Shown here: positions 1 to 5,422 of the stretch, in pieces
Position numbering within the stretch: the stretch's first letter is position 1
How the letters are laid out: the number at the start of each line of letters is the position of its first letter
From: Longimicrobiales bacterium
Lineage (GTDB): Bacteria > Gemmatimonadota > Gemmatimonadetes > Longimicrobiales > Gaopeijiaceae
Reading direction: 5' to 3'
Assembly: GCA_028280205.1 (NCBI GenBank)
Contig: JANQME010000269.1
Span: 1 to 6,576 of the forward strand
DNA: 6,576 bases
Position numbers and translations under genes: made by a program
The notes under the pieces: generated by a model
The model's database searches: none
Told to the model about the DNA's origin: nothing
What the model saw: the letters and a program-made list of their open reading frames with translations, nothing else

Positions 1-927
1 CGCCGCGATCGCCGCCTGGATCAGGTAGGGCCCGACGCGCCCGCCGCGCAGCGCGGCGTCCACCAGAGTGACCCCCTCCGCGATCGCGTCAACGCGCCAG
101 AGCGACCGGTCCTGGTCCTCGAGCAGAACCATCCGCCCGTCCCGGACGCGCGCGTCGCGCCGGGCGTCGTGGAGGAGCATCAGCGCCAGCAGGCCTCCCA
201 CCTCGGGCTCCTCGGGCATCAGCTCGCGCAGCAGCCGGCCGAGCCGGATCGCCTCGTCGCACAGCTCGGTCCGCACGAGCGACTCGGACTCGGTCGCCGC
301 ATACCCTTCGTTGAAGACGAGGTAGACGACCCGCGCCACCGCGTCGAGTCGTACATCGAGCGCCGAGCCCGCGGGTACGCGGAATGGGATGCCGGCGTCC
401 CGGATCTTCCGCTTCGCGCGTACGATGCGCTGACCCATCGTCGTATCCGGCACGGTGAAGGCCCGCGCGATCTCCCGGGTCGAAAGCCCCGCGACGACCC
501 GCAGCGTGAGCGCGACCTGCGCCTCGATCGAGAGCGCGGGGTGGCAGCAGGTGAAGATCAGGCGCAGGCGATCGTCCTGCGGACCCTCCTCACCCGGCAT
601 CGTGACCTCCGCACCCGACGAAGGGCCGTCCTCCAGCAGCGTCAGAACCTGCTGCTTCTCCCGGAAGCGGCGGGCCCGTCGGACGCCGTCGATCGCCCGC
701 CGGCGCGCGGTGGTCGCGACCCACCCCGCCGGGTTGGCGGGCACCCCCTCTTCGGCCCACGCCTCCAACGCGCGCGAGAAGGCGTCCTGAACGACGTCCT
801 CCGCCAGGGAGAAGTCGCCGCAGAGCCGGATCAGACCGGCGACGATGGCCGCCCGTTCGTCGCGGTAGACGCGTTCGACGGCGGCCGCCACCTCGGCCTC
901 CCGGCCCTGCGGCGCTCCTTCGGTCAT
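1..927 (-). CDS. ECF42-type RNA polymerase sigma factor, 3' end beyond left edge
   Basis: The gene encodes 309 residues from ATG at 927 and stays open to the window edge. A group 4 sigma factor directs RNA polymerase to a small regulon. Region sigma2 lies at about residues 10-85, with the hallmark EDVVQDAF at 43-50 and NPAGW at 65-69. Region sigma4 lies at about 130-176 (ALSIEAQVALTLR, then TREIARAF and RAKRKI), preceded by the family motif FTCCHPAL near 126-133. A long alpha-helical, TPR-like C-terminal extension follows, with VYLVFNEGY at 201-209, LMPEEPEV at 236-243 and LLHDARRDAR near 251-260. That extension and the adjacent DGPF genes are characteristic of the ECF42 group. Family members usually run to about 400 residues, so roughly 100 are probably missing. 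Its start overlaps the stop of the upstream DGPF gene as ATGA, which implies translational coupling. No anti-sigma gene is visible. The class call is firm; the stimulus is unknown. Confidence 0.93.
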   Translation of the reverse strand, partial: MTEGAPQGREAEVAAAVERVYRDERAAIVAGLIRLCGDFSLAEDVVQDAFSRALEAWAEEGVPANPAGWVATTARRRAIDGVRRARRFREKQQVLTLLEDGPSSGAEVTMPGEEGPQDDRLRLIFTCCHPALSIEAQVALTLRVVAGLSTREIARAFTVPDTTMGQRIVRAKRKIRDAGIPFRVPAGSALDVRLDAVARVVYLVFNEGYAATESESLVRTELCDEAIRLGRLLRELMPEEPEVGGLLALMLLHDARRDARVRDGRMVLLEDQDRSLWRVDAIAEGVTLVDAALRGGRVGPYLIQAAIAA

Positions 928-1268
928 CCGCCCTGGTCGAAGACCATGACGGGCCGCACCTCGATGGAGCCCTTGTGGGCGTTGGGCATCTTCGCGGCCC
1001 ACTCGATCGCACCGTCGAGGTTGGGGACGTCGATCGTGTAGAAGCCGCCGAGCTGCTCACGCGTCTCGGCGAACGGTCCGTCCGTGGCGACGGCGTCTCC
1101 CGACTTCACGCGCACGGTCGTCGCGGCCGACGTGGGATGGAGCGCCTCGCCGGAGACGTGCACTCCCGCCTTCTTCATCTCCTCCGTGACGGCGAACCAC
1201 TTCCCCATCTCCGCCTCGTCCGGTGGCGGATTCGACTCGTCCTCGTAGATCAGCAGCATGTACTGCAT
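924..1268 (-). CDS. DGPF/YCII-domain protein, sigma-proximal copy
   Basis: This is a 114-residue single-domain protein of the YCII-related (DGPF, COG3795-like) family. The opening MQYMLLIYEDE forms the first beta strand, KAGVHVSG lies near residues 33-40, and the signature DGPF is at 63-66 within DGPFAETREQLGGF. The dimeric ferredoxin-like fold is known for the family; the biochemical role is not established. No signal peptide or membrane segment is seen, so it should be cytoplasmic. The start at 1268 is chosen because GGGAGG lies 4 nt upstream and the reading matches the paralog; longer in-frame starts reach into the promoter and stub region. It is the first gene of a unit with the ECF42 sigma gene (ATGA overlap) and follows its own TGTCGA promoter. 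It is 98/114 identical to the copy at 1752-1408, so it arose by tandem duplication. Confidence 0.93.
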   Translation of the reverse strand: MQYMLLIYEDESNPPPDEAEMGKWFAVTEEMKKAGVHVSGEALHPTSAATTVRVKSGDAVATDGPFAETREQLGGFYTIDVPNLDGAIEWAAKMPNAHKGSIEVRPVMVFDQGG

Positions 1269-1290
1269 CGGTCCTCCCGGGGTCGGGAAC

Positions 1291-1311
1291 GGGCCGGCCT
1301 CGTGCCGGCCC
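1291..1311 (-). promoter_or_regulatory. Leader hairpin of the proximal DGPF gene
   Basis: GGGCCGG and CCGGCCC form a perfect 7-bp stem around a 7-nt loop, at or next to the predicted 5' end of the transcript and about 22 nt upstream of the start codon. No T tract follows, so it is not a standard terminator. A role in mRNA stability or translation is possible but unproven; GC-rich DNA forms such stems easily. Confidence 0.45.
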
Positions 1312-1320
1312 TTCGACCTA

Positions 1321-1349
1321 CCTACGAACGGAGGAGGCCGATTTCGACA
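1321..1349 (-). promoter_or_regulatory. ECF42-like promoter of the DGPF-sigma pair
   Basis: On the minus strand, TGTCGA (1349-1344) is followed after exactly 17 nt by CGTAGG (1326-1321). TGTCGA with a CG-starting -10 element is the motif I recall as reported for ECF42 targets in Streptomyces. The same two boxes with the same spacing occur before the other DGPF copy although the spacer bases differ. Transcription would begin near 1311-1315, giving a leader of about 45 nt. Autoregulation by the sigma factor is inferred. Confidence 0.75.
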
Positions 1350-1411
1350 GGCCGGCCTCCTCCGCCGACGGCCGCTTCGGCCTCGCGGCCCTGCGGCGCA
1401 CCCTCGATCAT
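1322..1411 (-). pseudogene. Vestigial sigma-factor 5' end created by the tandem duplication
   Basis: This 29-codon reading frame starts at ATG 1411, overlapping the stop of the distal DGPF gene as ATGA, just as the intact sigma gene does. Its opening MIEGAPQGREAEAAV matches the true sigma start MTEGAPQGREAEVAAAV, with one two-residue gap. After that it abruptly becomes GGGGRPVEIGLLRS and stops at the TAG inside the -10 element of the next promoter. That second half is the duplicated DNA from the permease end and promoter region, read in frame. It contains no sigma2 domain and cannot act as a sigma factor. It may still be translated by coupling; I infer it is a relic of the duplication joint. 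Confidence 0.85.
1329..1364. repeat. Perfect 12-bp inverted repeat enclosing the -35 box
   Basis: CGGAGGAGGCCG at 1329-1340 is the exact reverse complement of CGGCCTCCTCCG at 1353-1364, separated by 12 nt that contain the TGTCGA box. The equivalent stretch before the other DGPF copy is clearly imperfect (CGGACGACCG against CGGTCTACTCCG). Transcripts reading through from the distal copy would form a strong stem here. No T tract follows, so it is not called a terminator. Confidence 0.6.
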
Positions 1412-1752
1412 GCGCCCTGGTCGAAGACCATGACGGGCCGCACCTCGATGGAGCCCTTGTGGGCGTTGGGCATCTTGGCGGCCCACTCGATCGCGGCATC
1501 GAGGTCGGGGACATCGATGATGTCGAAGCCGCCGAGCTGTTCGCGTGTCTCGGCGAACGGTCCGTCCGTGACGACGGTGTCTCCCGACTTCACCCGCACG
1601 GTCGTAGCGTCCGACGTGGGGTGGAGCGCGTCGCCGGAGACATGCACGCCGGCCTTCGTCATCTCCTCCGCGACGGCGAACCACTTCTCCATCTCCGCCT
1701 CGTCAGACGGCGGATTCGACTCGTCTTCGTAGTACAGCAGGATGTACTTCAT
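1408..1752 (-). CDS. DGPF/YCII-domain protein, sigma-distal copy
   Basis: This is a 114-residue paralog of the neighbouring DGPF protein, differing at 16 positions. DGPFAETREQLGGF and the C-terminal block AAKMPNAHKGSIEVRPVMVFDQG are unchanged. A GTG codon at 1755 directly precedes the ATG at 1752. ATG is preferred because GGAGG ends 4 nt before it, which matches the spacing in the other copy, and because it gives the same length and N-terminus (MKYILLYYED). Differences concentrate in the N-terminal strand (I7/Y7, Q2/K2), at residue 22 (G/E) and at 77-78 (YT/DI), so slightly different binding or pairing is possible. It has its own TGTCGA promoter, beginning 8 bp after the permease stop. Its stop overlaps an ATG that now opens only a sigma-factor stub, so the second copy no longer leads directly into an intact sigma gene. 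Confidence 0.93.
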   Translation of the reverse strand: MKYILLYYEDESNPPSDEAEMEKWFAVAEEMTKAGVHVSGDALHPTSDATTVRVKSGDTVVTDGPFAETREQLGGFDIIDVPDLDAAIEWAAKMPNAHKGSIEVRPVMVFDQGA

Positions 1753-1773
1753 CACTCCTCCGGGGTCGGGAAC

Positions 1774-1793
1774 GGGCCGGCCTCGTGCGGCCC
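1774..1793 (-). promoter_or_regulatory. Leader hairpin of the distal DGPF gene
   Basis: This is the counterpart of the hairpin at 1291-1311. One base has been lost, leaving a 6-bp stem (GGGCCG/CGGCCC) around an 8-nt loop. Its retention despite changes nearby is mild support for function. Confidence 0.4.
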
Positions 1794-1801
1794 TTCGCCC
1801 C

Positions 1802-1830
1802 CCTACGAATGCGGACGACCGATTTCGACA
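1802..1830 (-). promoter_or_regulatory. ECF42-like promoter of the distal DGPF copy
   Basis: TGTCGA (1830-1825), a 17-nt spacer and CGTAGG (1807-1802) repeat the promoter found before the sigma-proximal copy. The -35 box lies only 8 bp beyond the permease stop codon, so the promoter is squeezed directly behind that gene with no room for a terminator. Expected transcription start is near 1793-1796. Confidence 0.75.
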
Positions 1831-1837
1831 GGCCGGT

Positions 1838-4534
1838 CTACTCCGCCTTCAACGTCTCCAGCGGATCGGTCCGGCCCGCACGGTACGCAGGCAACCACGA
1901 CGCGGCCACGGCGGTTCCGAAGAGCACCCCGGCCGAGGTGGCCAGCGTCACCGCATCGGTGCCCGTCACGCCGAAGAGCCACGCCTCGAGGAGGCGTCCG
2001 ACCCACACGGTCGCGGCGACGCCGGCCGCGACGCCGAGCGCGGCGTGTACGACGCCACGGCGGATGACGTCGTTCTGGATCCGTCCGCGTCCGGCCCCGA
2101 GCGCGAGTCGGATGCCGAGCTCCTGGCGGCGCTGCCCCACGGTGTAGAGGAGCGTTCCGTACAGGCCCGCGGCGGCGAGCAGGAGGGCGACGGCCCCGAA
2201 GGCGCCGAACAGGAACGAGCCGAAGCGCCGCGTCGCCGACGAGTCGTCGATCCAAGACTGGAGGGACGCCACCTCGGTCACGGGCAGGTCGGGCTCGACG
2301 GACCAGATCGCCTCGCGCGCCAGGCGCGCGAAGTCGACGGGGACGTCGCGCAGGCGCACGGCGAAGGTGGCACGCGTGATGGGGAACGGCATCGCCTCGA
2401 TGGGGAGGTAGACCGCGTAGTCGTGCCCCTGGTCGAGCCCGTAGTGGCGCGTGGCCTCGGCCACGCCCACCACGATCGATCCGCTGCGGAGCTCGTCGAG
2501 CTCCCGTCCGACCGCCGACTCGGCCGAGCCGAAGAATCGAACGGCCATCGCCTCGGAGATCACGACGGGTGCGGGCGAGGCGTTCACCTCGGCCGGATCC
2601 CACACGCGGCCGGCCACGAGCTGCGTCCCGTACGTCCCGAACCAGTCGGGGCTGATCGGGTGGAGGCTGATGCGGATGGGGTTCGCCTCGGCGTCGTCGG
2701 GCGGCGTCATGCGATTACTCCAGCAGCAGGAGTCGCCGCCCACCCACTCGAACGGCGCCTCGATTCCGTACGTCGCCGACGCGACGCCCGGGACGGCGAG
2801 CAGCGCCTCGCGGATCGGCTCCATCCGGCGCCAGTACTGCTCCGCCTCCTCGATGCCGGTCGGGTTGAGCGGGATCATCCGGACGCCCGCAGCTTCGACG
2901 CCCGGGTCGACCTCGGTGATCGAGACGAAGCTGCGCATGAGCAGCCCCGCCGACGCCACGAGAACGAGAGAGACCGCGACCTCGAAGACGACGAGCCCGC
3001 TGCGGAACGCTCGGACGCTGCGCCCCCCGCTCATCCCGCGCGCTCCGGCGCGCAGCCCGTCCTGGACGTCCCGACCCACGGCCCGGACAGCCGGGAAGAG
3101 CCCACATACGAGCGCCGTCAGCGTGGCGAGACCGATGCAAACGGAGAGAACCCGCAGGTCGAGCGAGACATCGGCGCCGCGCGGCAGCTCCACGGTCCAG
3201 CGGCGGAAGAAGGCGAGCGCCCCGGCCGCGAGCGCCGCTCCTCCGAGGCCGCCCAGCAGCCCGACCAGAACGCTCTCGGCAGACAGCGTGGCGACGAGGT
3301 TCAGCGGGCGGGCGCCCATCGCGCGACGGATCGACATCTCCGCGCTCCGCGACAGCCCGCGCGCCAGGAAGAGGTGGGCCACGTTCGCGCACGCCACCAG
3401 GAGGAGGAGCCCGACCGCGCCGAGGAGGAGGTACAGCGAGCCCCGCACATCCTCGACCGTCGTCTCCTGCAGTCCTACGAGCGGCCAGTCCTGCGGGCCG
3501 TCGTCGTAGTAGTCGGGGAAGGCCTCGGCGACAGCCGCCTCGACCCGGTCGATCTGCTCGTTCGCCTGCGCCAGCGTCACGCCCGGTGCGAGGCGAGCGG
3601 TCACGCTGTGCGCGTGGTAGCCGGGCTCCTGCAGCCCGGGCCCCGACCAGTCGATGGGCCGGTAGAAGTCCGCGTACTCCCCGAGCCGGCTCGGGTGCGC
3701 GAAGTCGGCCGACAGCACACCGACGATCTCCACCGGCGCGCCGTCGATCGACATCGTGCTTCCGACCACGTCGGGATCGGCACCGAAGGCGTCTCGCCAG
3801 AACGAGTGCGTGAGCACCGCGATACCGACTCGGTCGCGGTCCGCGTCCACGAGGAGCCGGCCCAGTGCCGGGCGGGCCCCGAAGAGCGTGAAGAACGACG
3901 GCGTGGTCTCGATGCGCCGCAGCCGCAGCGGCGGACCGTCCCGCCGCGTCAGGTTGACGCTGGTCGCGGCGGTGGCCGTCCAGTGCTCGAAGGCGTCGAC
4001 GTCGTCGAGCCGGCGCAGTGTCGCCCCGTTGTGGGAGCCGTTCGTGAGGTACGCCAGCCGCTCGGCGGCCGGATACGGCAGGCTGCGCAAGAGGACGTGG
4101 TCCACGACCGTGAAGGCCGTCGTGACCGTCCCGACACCCAGCGCCACGAGCAGCACCGACGCGAGGGTGAAGGTGGGCGCCTTGCGCAGAGCCCGCGCCG
4201 CGAACCCGAGGTTCCGCATCCCGATTCTGACCATCCCGTCCCCTCCCCTTTCCACGTCCGGACCCCTTCCGGATCCGGTGATCTCCAGAGCTTCCAGCCA
4301 CTCCCGCACGACCACGCCGGGCAGCCGGCGCAGCGCCCTGAGCGCGATCGCCGTCCGCTCCAGGCCCCCCGCGGCTGCGTCGAGCTGGTCGGCGAGCGTC
4401 GCCACCATCTCGTCCCGGTCCTCACGACGGAGGGCCCCCTGCGGGAGGGCCCGCAGCGCCAGCGCGTAGACGGCCTCGACCGCGCGACGATCTCGACCGC
4501 GACGACCTCCACGACGATCTCGACCGCGACTCAC
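1838..4534 (-). CDS. ADOP-type MacB/FtsX-like ABC permease
   Basis: This 898-residue protein has the layout of acidobacterial duplicated orphan permeases. A cytoplasmic N-terminal prefix occupies about 1-110. A first membrane helix (about 120-147, KAPTFTLASVLLVALGVG) precedes a MacB-type periplasmic domain at about 150-355. An FtsX core with helices near 365-392, 416-443 and 460-485 follows, then a second half beginning with a helix near 512-535, another periplasmic domain (about 540-765), and a final FtsX core with helices near 770-798, 829-848 and 862-880. It ends PLETLKAE, as FtsX-family permeases often do. No Walker motifs are present, so an ATPase must come from elsewhere; the substrate is unknown. 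The GTG start at 4534 overlaps the PadR stop as GTGA. The first 18 residues are arginine-rich and contain a 9-codon duplication. A vicinal Cys pair (603-604) lies in the second periplasmic domain. Confidence 0.92.
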   Translation of the reverse strand: MSRGRDRRGGRRGRDRRAVEAVYALALRALPQGALRREDRDEMVATLADQLDAAAGGLERTAIALRALRRLPGVVVREWLEALEITGSGRGPDVERGGDGMVRIGMRNLGFAARALRKAPTFTLASVLLVALGVGTVTTAFTVVDHVLLRSLPYPAAERLAYLTNGSHNGATLRRLDDVDAFEHWTATAATSVNLTRRDGPPLRLRRIETTPSFFTLFGARPALGRLLVDADRDRVGIAVLTHSFWRDAFGADPDVVGSTMSIDGAPVEIVGVLSADFAHPSRLGEYADFYRPIDWSGPGLQEPGYHAHSVTARLAPGVTLAQANEQIDRVEAAVAEAFPDYYDDGPQDWPLVGLQETTVEDVRGSLYLLLGAVGLLLLVACANVAHLFLARGLSRSAEMSIRRAMGARPLNLVATLSAESVLVGLLGGLGGAALAAGALAFFRRWTVELPRGADVSLDLRVLSVCIGLATLTALVCGLFPAVRAVGRDVQDGLRAGARGMSGGRSVRAFRSGLVVFEVAVSLVLVASAGLLMRSFVSITEVDPGVEAAGVRMIPLNPTGIEEAEQYWRRMEPIREALLAVPGVASATYGIEAPFEWVGGDSCCWSNRMTPPDDAEANPIRISLHPISPDWFGTYGTQLVAGRVWDPAEVNASPAPVVISEAMAVRFFGSAESAVGRELDELRSGSIVVGVAEATRHYGLDQGHDYAVYLPIEAMPFPITRATFAVRLRDVPVDFARLAREAIWSVEPDLPVTEVASLQSWIDDSSATRRFGSFLFGAFGAVALLLAAAGLYGTLLYTVGQRRQELGIRLALGAGRGRIQNDVIRRGVVHAALGVAAGVAATVWVGRLLEAWLFGVTGTDAVTLATSAGVLFGTAVAASWLPAYRAGRTDPLETLKAE
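4485..4530. repeat. 19-bp direct repeat in the permease 5' end
   Basis: An identical 19-bp sequence occurs at 4485-4503 and 4512-4530, offset by 27 bp, or nine codons. It gives the peptide RGRDRR twice near the permease N-terminus. The period is a multiple of three, so the frame is kept. Slippage or a short tandem duplication is the likely origin. Confidence 0.7.
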
Positions 4535-4860
4535 GCCGTGCGTCCGTCCGCCAACGCCGGGCGGGCCTGATCGAGGAGTCGCTCGAGCCGTGCGAGCTCC
4601 GCCGACACGATCGCCCGACCGCGGTCCGTGATCCGGTGCACCCGCCGCCTCGACCCGTCTTCGTCCTCGACCGCGATCCAGCCCAGGTCGCGCATGCGAC
4701 GCAGCACTCGATAGAGGTTGGCCGGATCGAGGAGCACGCCCGACTGCGAGCGCTCCTCGACCGCCTTGATCAGGCCGTATCCGTGCGACGGTCCTTCGGC
4801 CAGAACCGCGAGGATCAACAGGTCGCGCGGAGCGAGCGGGAGGCTGTCCTGGACGTCCAT
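4531..4860 (-). CDS. PadR-family transcriptional regulator
   Basis: This 109-residue winged-helix protein belongs to the short PadR type. The N-terminal helices (PRDLLILAVLAEGPSHGYGLIKAV, residues 11-34) carry the PadR signature HGYGL at 26-30. The recognition helix region is PANLYRVLRRMRDLGWI at 46-62, the wing is GSRRRVHRITDRGRAI at 69-84, and a C-terminal dimerisation helix ends the protein. PadR proteins normally repress their own operon until a ligand binds; the ligand here is unknown. The ATG at 4860 has no strong Shine-Dalgarno sequence but fits the family N-terminus. The stop overlaps the permease GTG, so the two are one operon. A promoter and palindrome lie upstream. A PadR gene directly before an ADOP permease is a recurrent pairing in Acidobacteriota and Gemmatimonadota. 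Confidence 0.93.
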   Translation of the reverse strand: MDVQDSLPLAPRDLLILAVLAEGPSHGYGLIKAVEERSQSGVLLDPANLYRVLRRMRDLGWIAVEDEDGSRRRVHRITDRGRAIVSAELARLERLLDQARPALADGRTA

Positions 4861-4902
4861 GGCGAGCCCAGCGAAGAAATCGAGCGGCTATCGGTCGAGT
4901 GA

Positions 4903-4913
4903 CTGACTGTCAG
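4903..4913. promoter_or_regulatory. Candidate operator palindrome at the PadR operon start
   Basis: CTGACTGTCAG is a perfect dyad (CTGAC-T-GTCAG) just downstream of the predicted -10 box, over the expected transcription start. That position would suit autorepression by PadR. It is short, and the same dyad is not seen at the divergent promoter, so the assignment is tentative. Confidence 0.45.
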
Positions 4914-4917
4914 ACTA

Positions 4918-4946
4918 CAGATATCCTACGAGGGCGATCCTGTCAA
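4918..4946 (-). promoter_or_regulatory. Sigma70-type promoter of the left PadR-permease operon
   Basis: A consensus TTGACA -35 (4946-4941) is followed after 17 nt by TATCTG (4923-4918) on the minus strand. The -35 is perfect and the -10 fits at the first three positions only. A start near 4911 would give a leader of about 50 nt before the PadR ATG. Confidence 0.65.
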
Positions 4947-4954
4947 TGCGGGCC

Positions 4955-5028
4955 CGCATCCGTCGACGCAGGCCCGACTCGCCCGTCGGCGCAGCCTCGC
5001 ATCCGTCGACGCAGGCTCGACCCGCCCG
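4955..5028. repeat. 31-bp direct repeat between the divergent promoters
   Basis: Two 31-bp copies, 4955-4985 and 4998-5028, match at 29 positions with a period of 43 bp. The core CCGTCGACGCAG contains the 8-bp palindrome CGTCGACG. A weaker third version of the core (CCGTCGGCGCAG) starts at 4983 between them. The array occupies the space between the two -35 boxes, where a shared activator or other regulator could bind. Function is unproven. Confidence 0.75.
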
Positions 5029-5041
5029 GCCAGCACCGGGT

Positions 5042-5070
5042 TTGACCCAACGGGAGCACGATGATATTTA
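5042..5070 (+). promoter_or_regulatory. Sigma70-type promoter of the right PadR-permease operon
   Basis: TTGACC (5042-5047), a 17-nt spacer and TATTTA (5065-5070) lie in the only clearly AT-rich stretch of the window (about 5061-5095). Two ATACTA hexamers (5070-5075 and 5077-5082) follow directly and could be part of a PadR site or an alternative -10. The start would lie near 5077, about 30 nt before the gene. Confidence 0.55.
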
Positions 5071-5107
5071 TACTACATACTATTGCTATATATCTGAGGC
5101 GATGCTC

Positions 5108-5422
5108 ATGCCACGCAACCGCGCGCTCGGTGCCGCGACCGTCGCCGTGCTGAACGCACTGCGAAATGGCCACCGTTTCGGACTCGACATGATGGACGCG
5201 ACCGGCCTGCCGAGCGGCACCGTCTATCCGACGCTCGCGCGCATGGAGGCACGGGACTTCGTGGAGAGCGAGTGGGAGAACGAAGCCGTCGCGAAGGCCG
5301 AGGGCCGGCCGCGACGCCGCTACTACCGGCTCACGCCGGCCGGGGCCCGGGCGCTGAGCGAGGCGGTCGAGCGGCTCGGACTCATCGCGGGCGAGGCCTC
5401 TGGAGCGATCGAACCGGCGTGA
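5108..5422 (+). CDS. PadR-family transcriptional regulator
   Basis: This 104-residue winged-helix protein has a first helix pair AATVAVLNALRNGHRFGLDMM (9-29), a recognition region SGTVYPTLARMEARDFVES (36-54) with the PadR hallmark TVYPTL, and the wing PRRRYYRLTPAGARAL (68-83). ATG 5108 is preferred over ATG 5102 because GAGG at 5096-5099 lies 8 nt before the former and only 2 nt before the latter; the upstream choice would add Met-Leu. It is expected to repress its own operon in the absence of an unknown signal. Its stop overlaps the GTG start of the following permease (GTGA). It is divergent from, and only moderately similar to, the PadR gene at 4860, so it is a separate regulator and not a recent copy. 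Confidence 0.92.
   Translation: MPRNRALGAATVAVLNALRNGHRFGLDMMDATGLPSGTVYPTLARMEARDFVESEWENEAVAKAEGRPRRRYYRLTPAGARALSEAVERLGLIAGEASGAIEPA

Larger units (their letters stand above)
876..1366. repeat. Tandem duplication, copy A (intact sigma side)
   Basis: This segment is homologous to the stretch at about 1368-1847. The offset is exactly 484 bp through the DGPF gene and 481 bp across the promoter. In minus-strand order it holds the last codon or two of a permease-like end, the TGTCGA promoter, the leader hairpin, the DGPF gene and the first ~15 codons of the sigma gene, which here continues intact. The outer limits are approximate because both ends have diverged; the joint between copies lies at about 1364-1371. 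Confidence 0.85.
1368..1847. repeat. Tandem duplication, copy B (permease side)
   Basis: This is the second copy of the ~484-bp unit. Its right end reaches into the final Ala-Glu-stop codons of the permease gene, and its left end holds the truncated sigma start. The pattern is that of a head-to-tail duplication whose joint fuses the sigma 5' end to the permease 3' end. A 64-bp stretch (1413-1476) is base-for-base identical to 929-992 in the other copy. Confidence 0.85.

Noticed and set aside
169..1041. A 290-codon plus-strand frame across the sigma gene.
   Set aside because: The opposite strand encodes an unmistakable ECF sigma factor through the whole interval.
924..1514. A longer 196-residue version of the proximal DGPF protein.
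   Set aside because: The added N-terminus crosses the promoter, the stub and the end of the other DGPF gene in a different frame. Start 1268 has a good ribosome site and matches the paralog.
1742..4570. A 942-codon open frame on the plus strand.
   Set aside because: It lies antisense to the ADOP permease, whose domain order and membrane helices are clear. The plus-strand product is Arg/Pro/Asp-rich low-complexity sequence, as expected when GC-rich DNA lacks stop codons.
4955..5028. Repeat array as a CRISPR.
   Set aside because: There are only two full copies and the interval between them is itself a degenerate copy, not a unique spacer. No cas genes are present.
5025..5040. CCCGG/CCGGG hairpin as a terminator.
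   Set aside because: The stem is only 5 bp, no T tract follows, and it lies between divergent promoters where no transcript is expected to end.
4946..5107. An N-terminal extension of the right PadR gene.
   Set aside because: It would translate through the repeat array and the AT-rich promoter, and lacks PadR similarity; ATG 5108 has a proper Shine-Dalgarno sequence.
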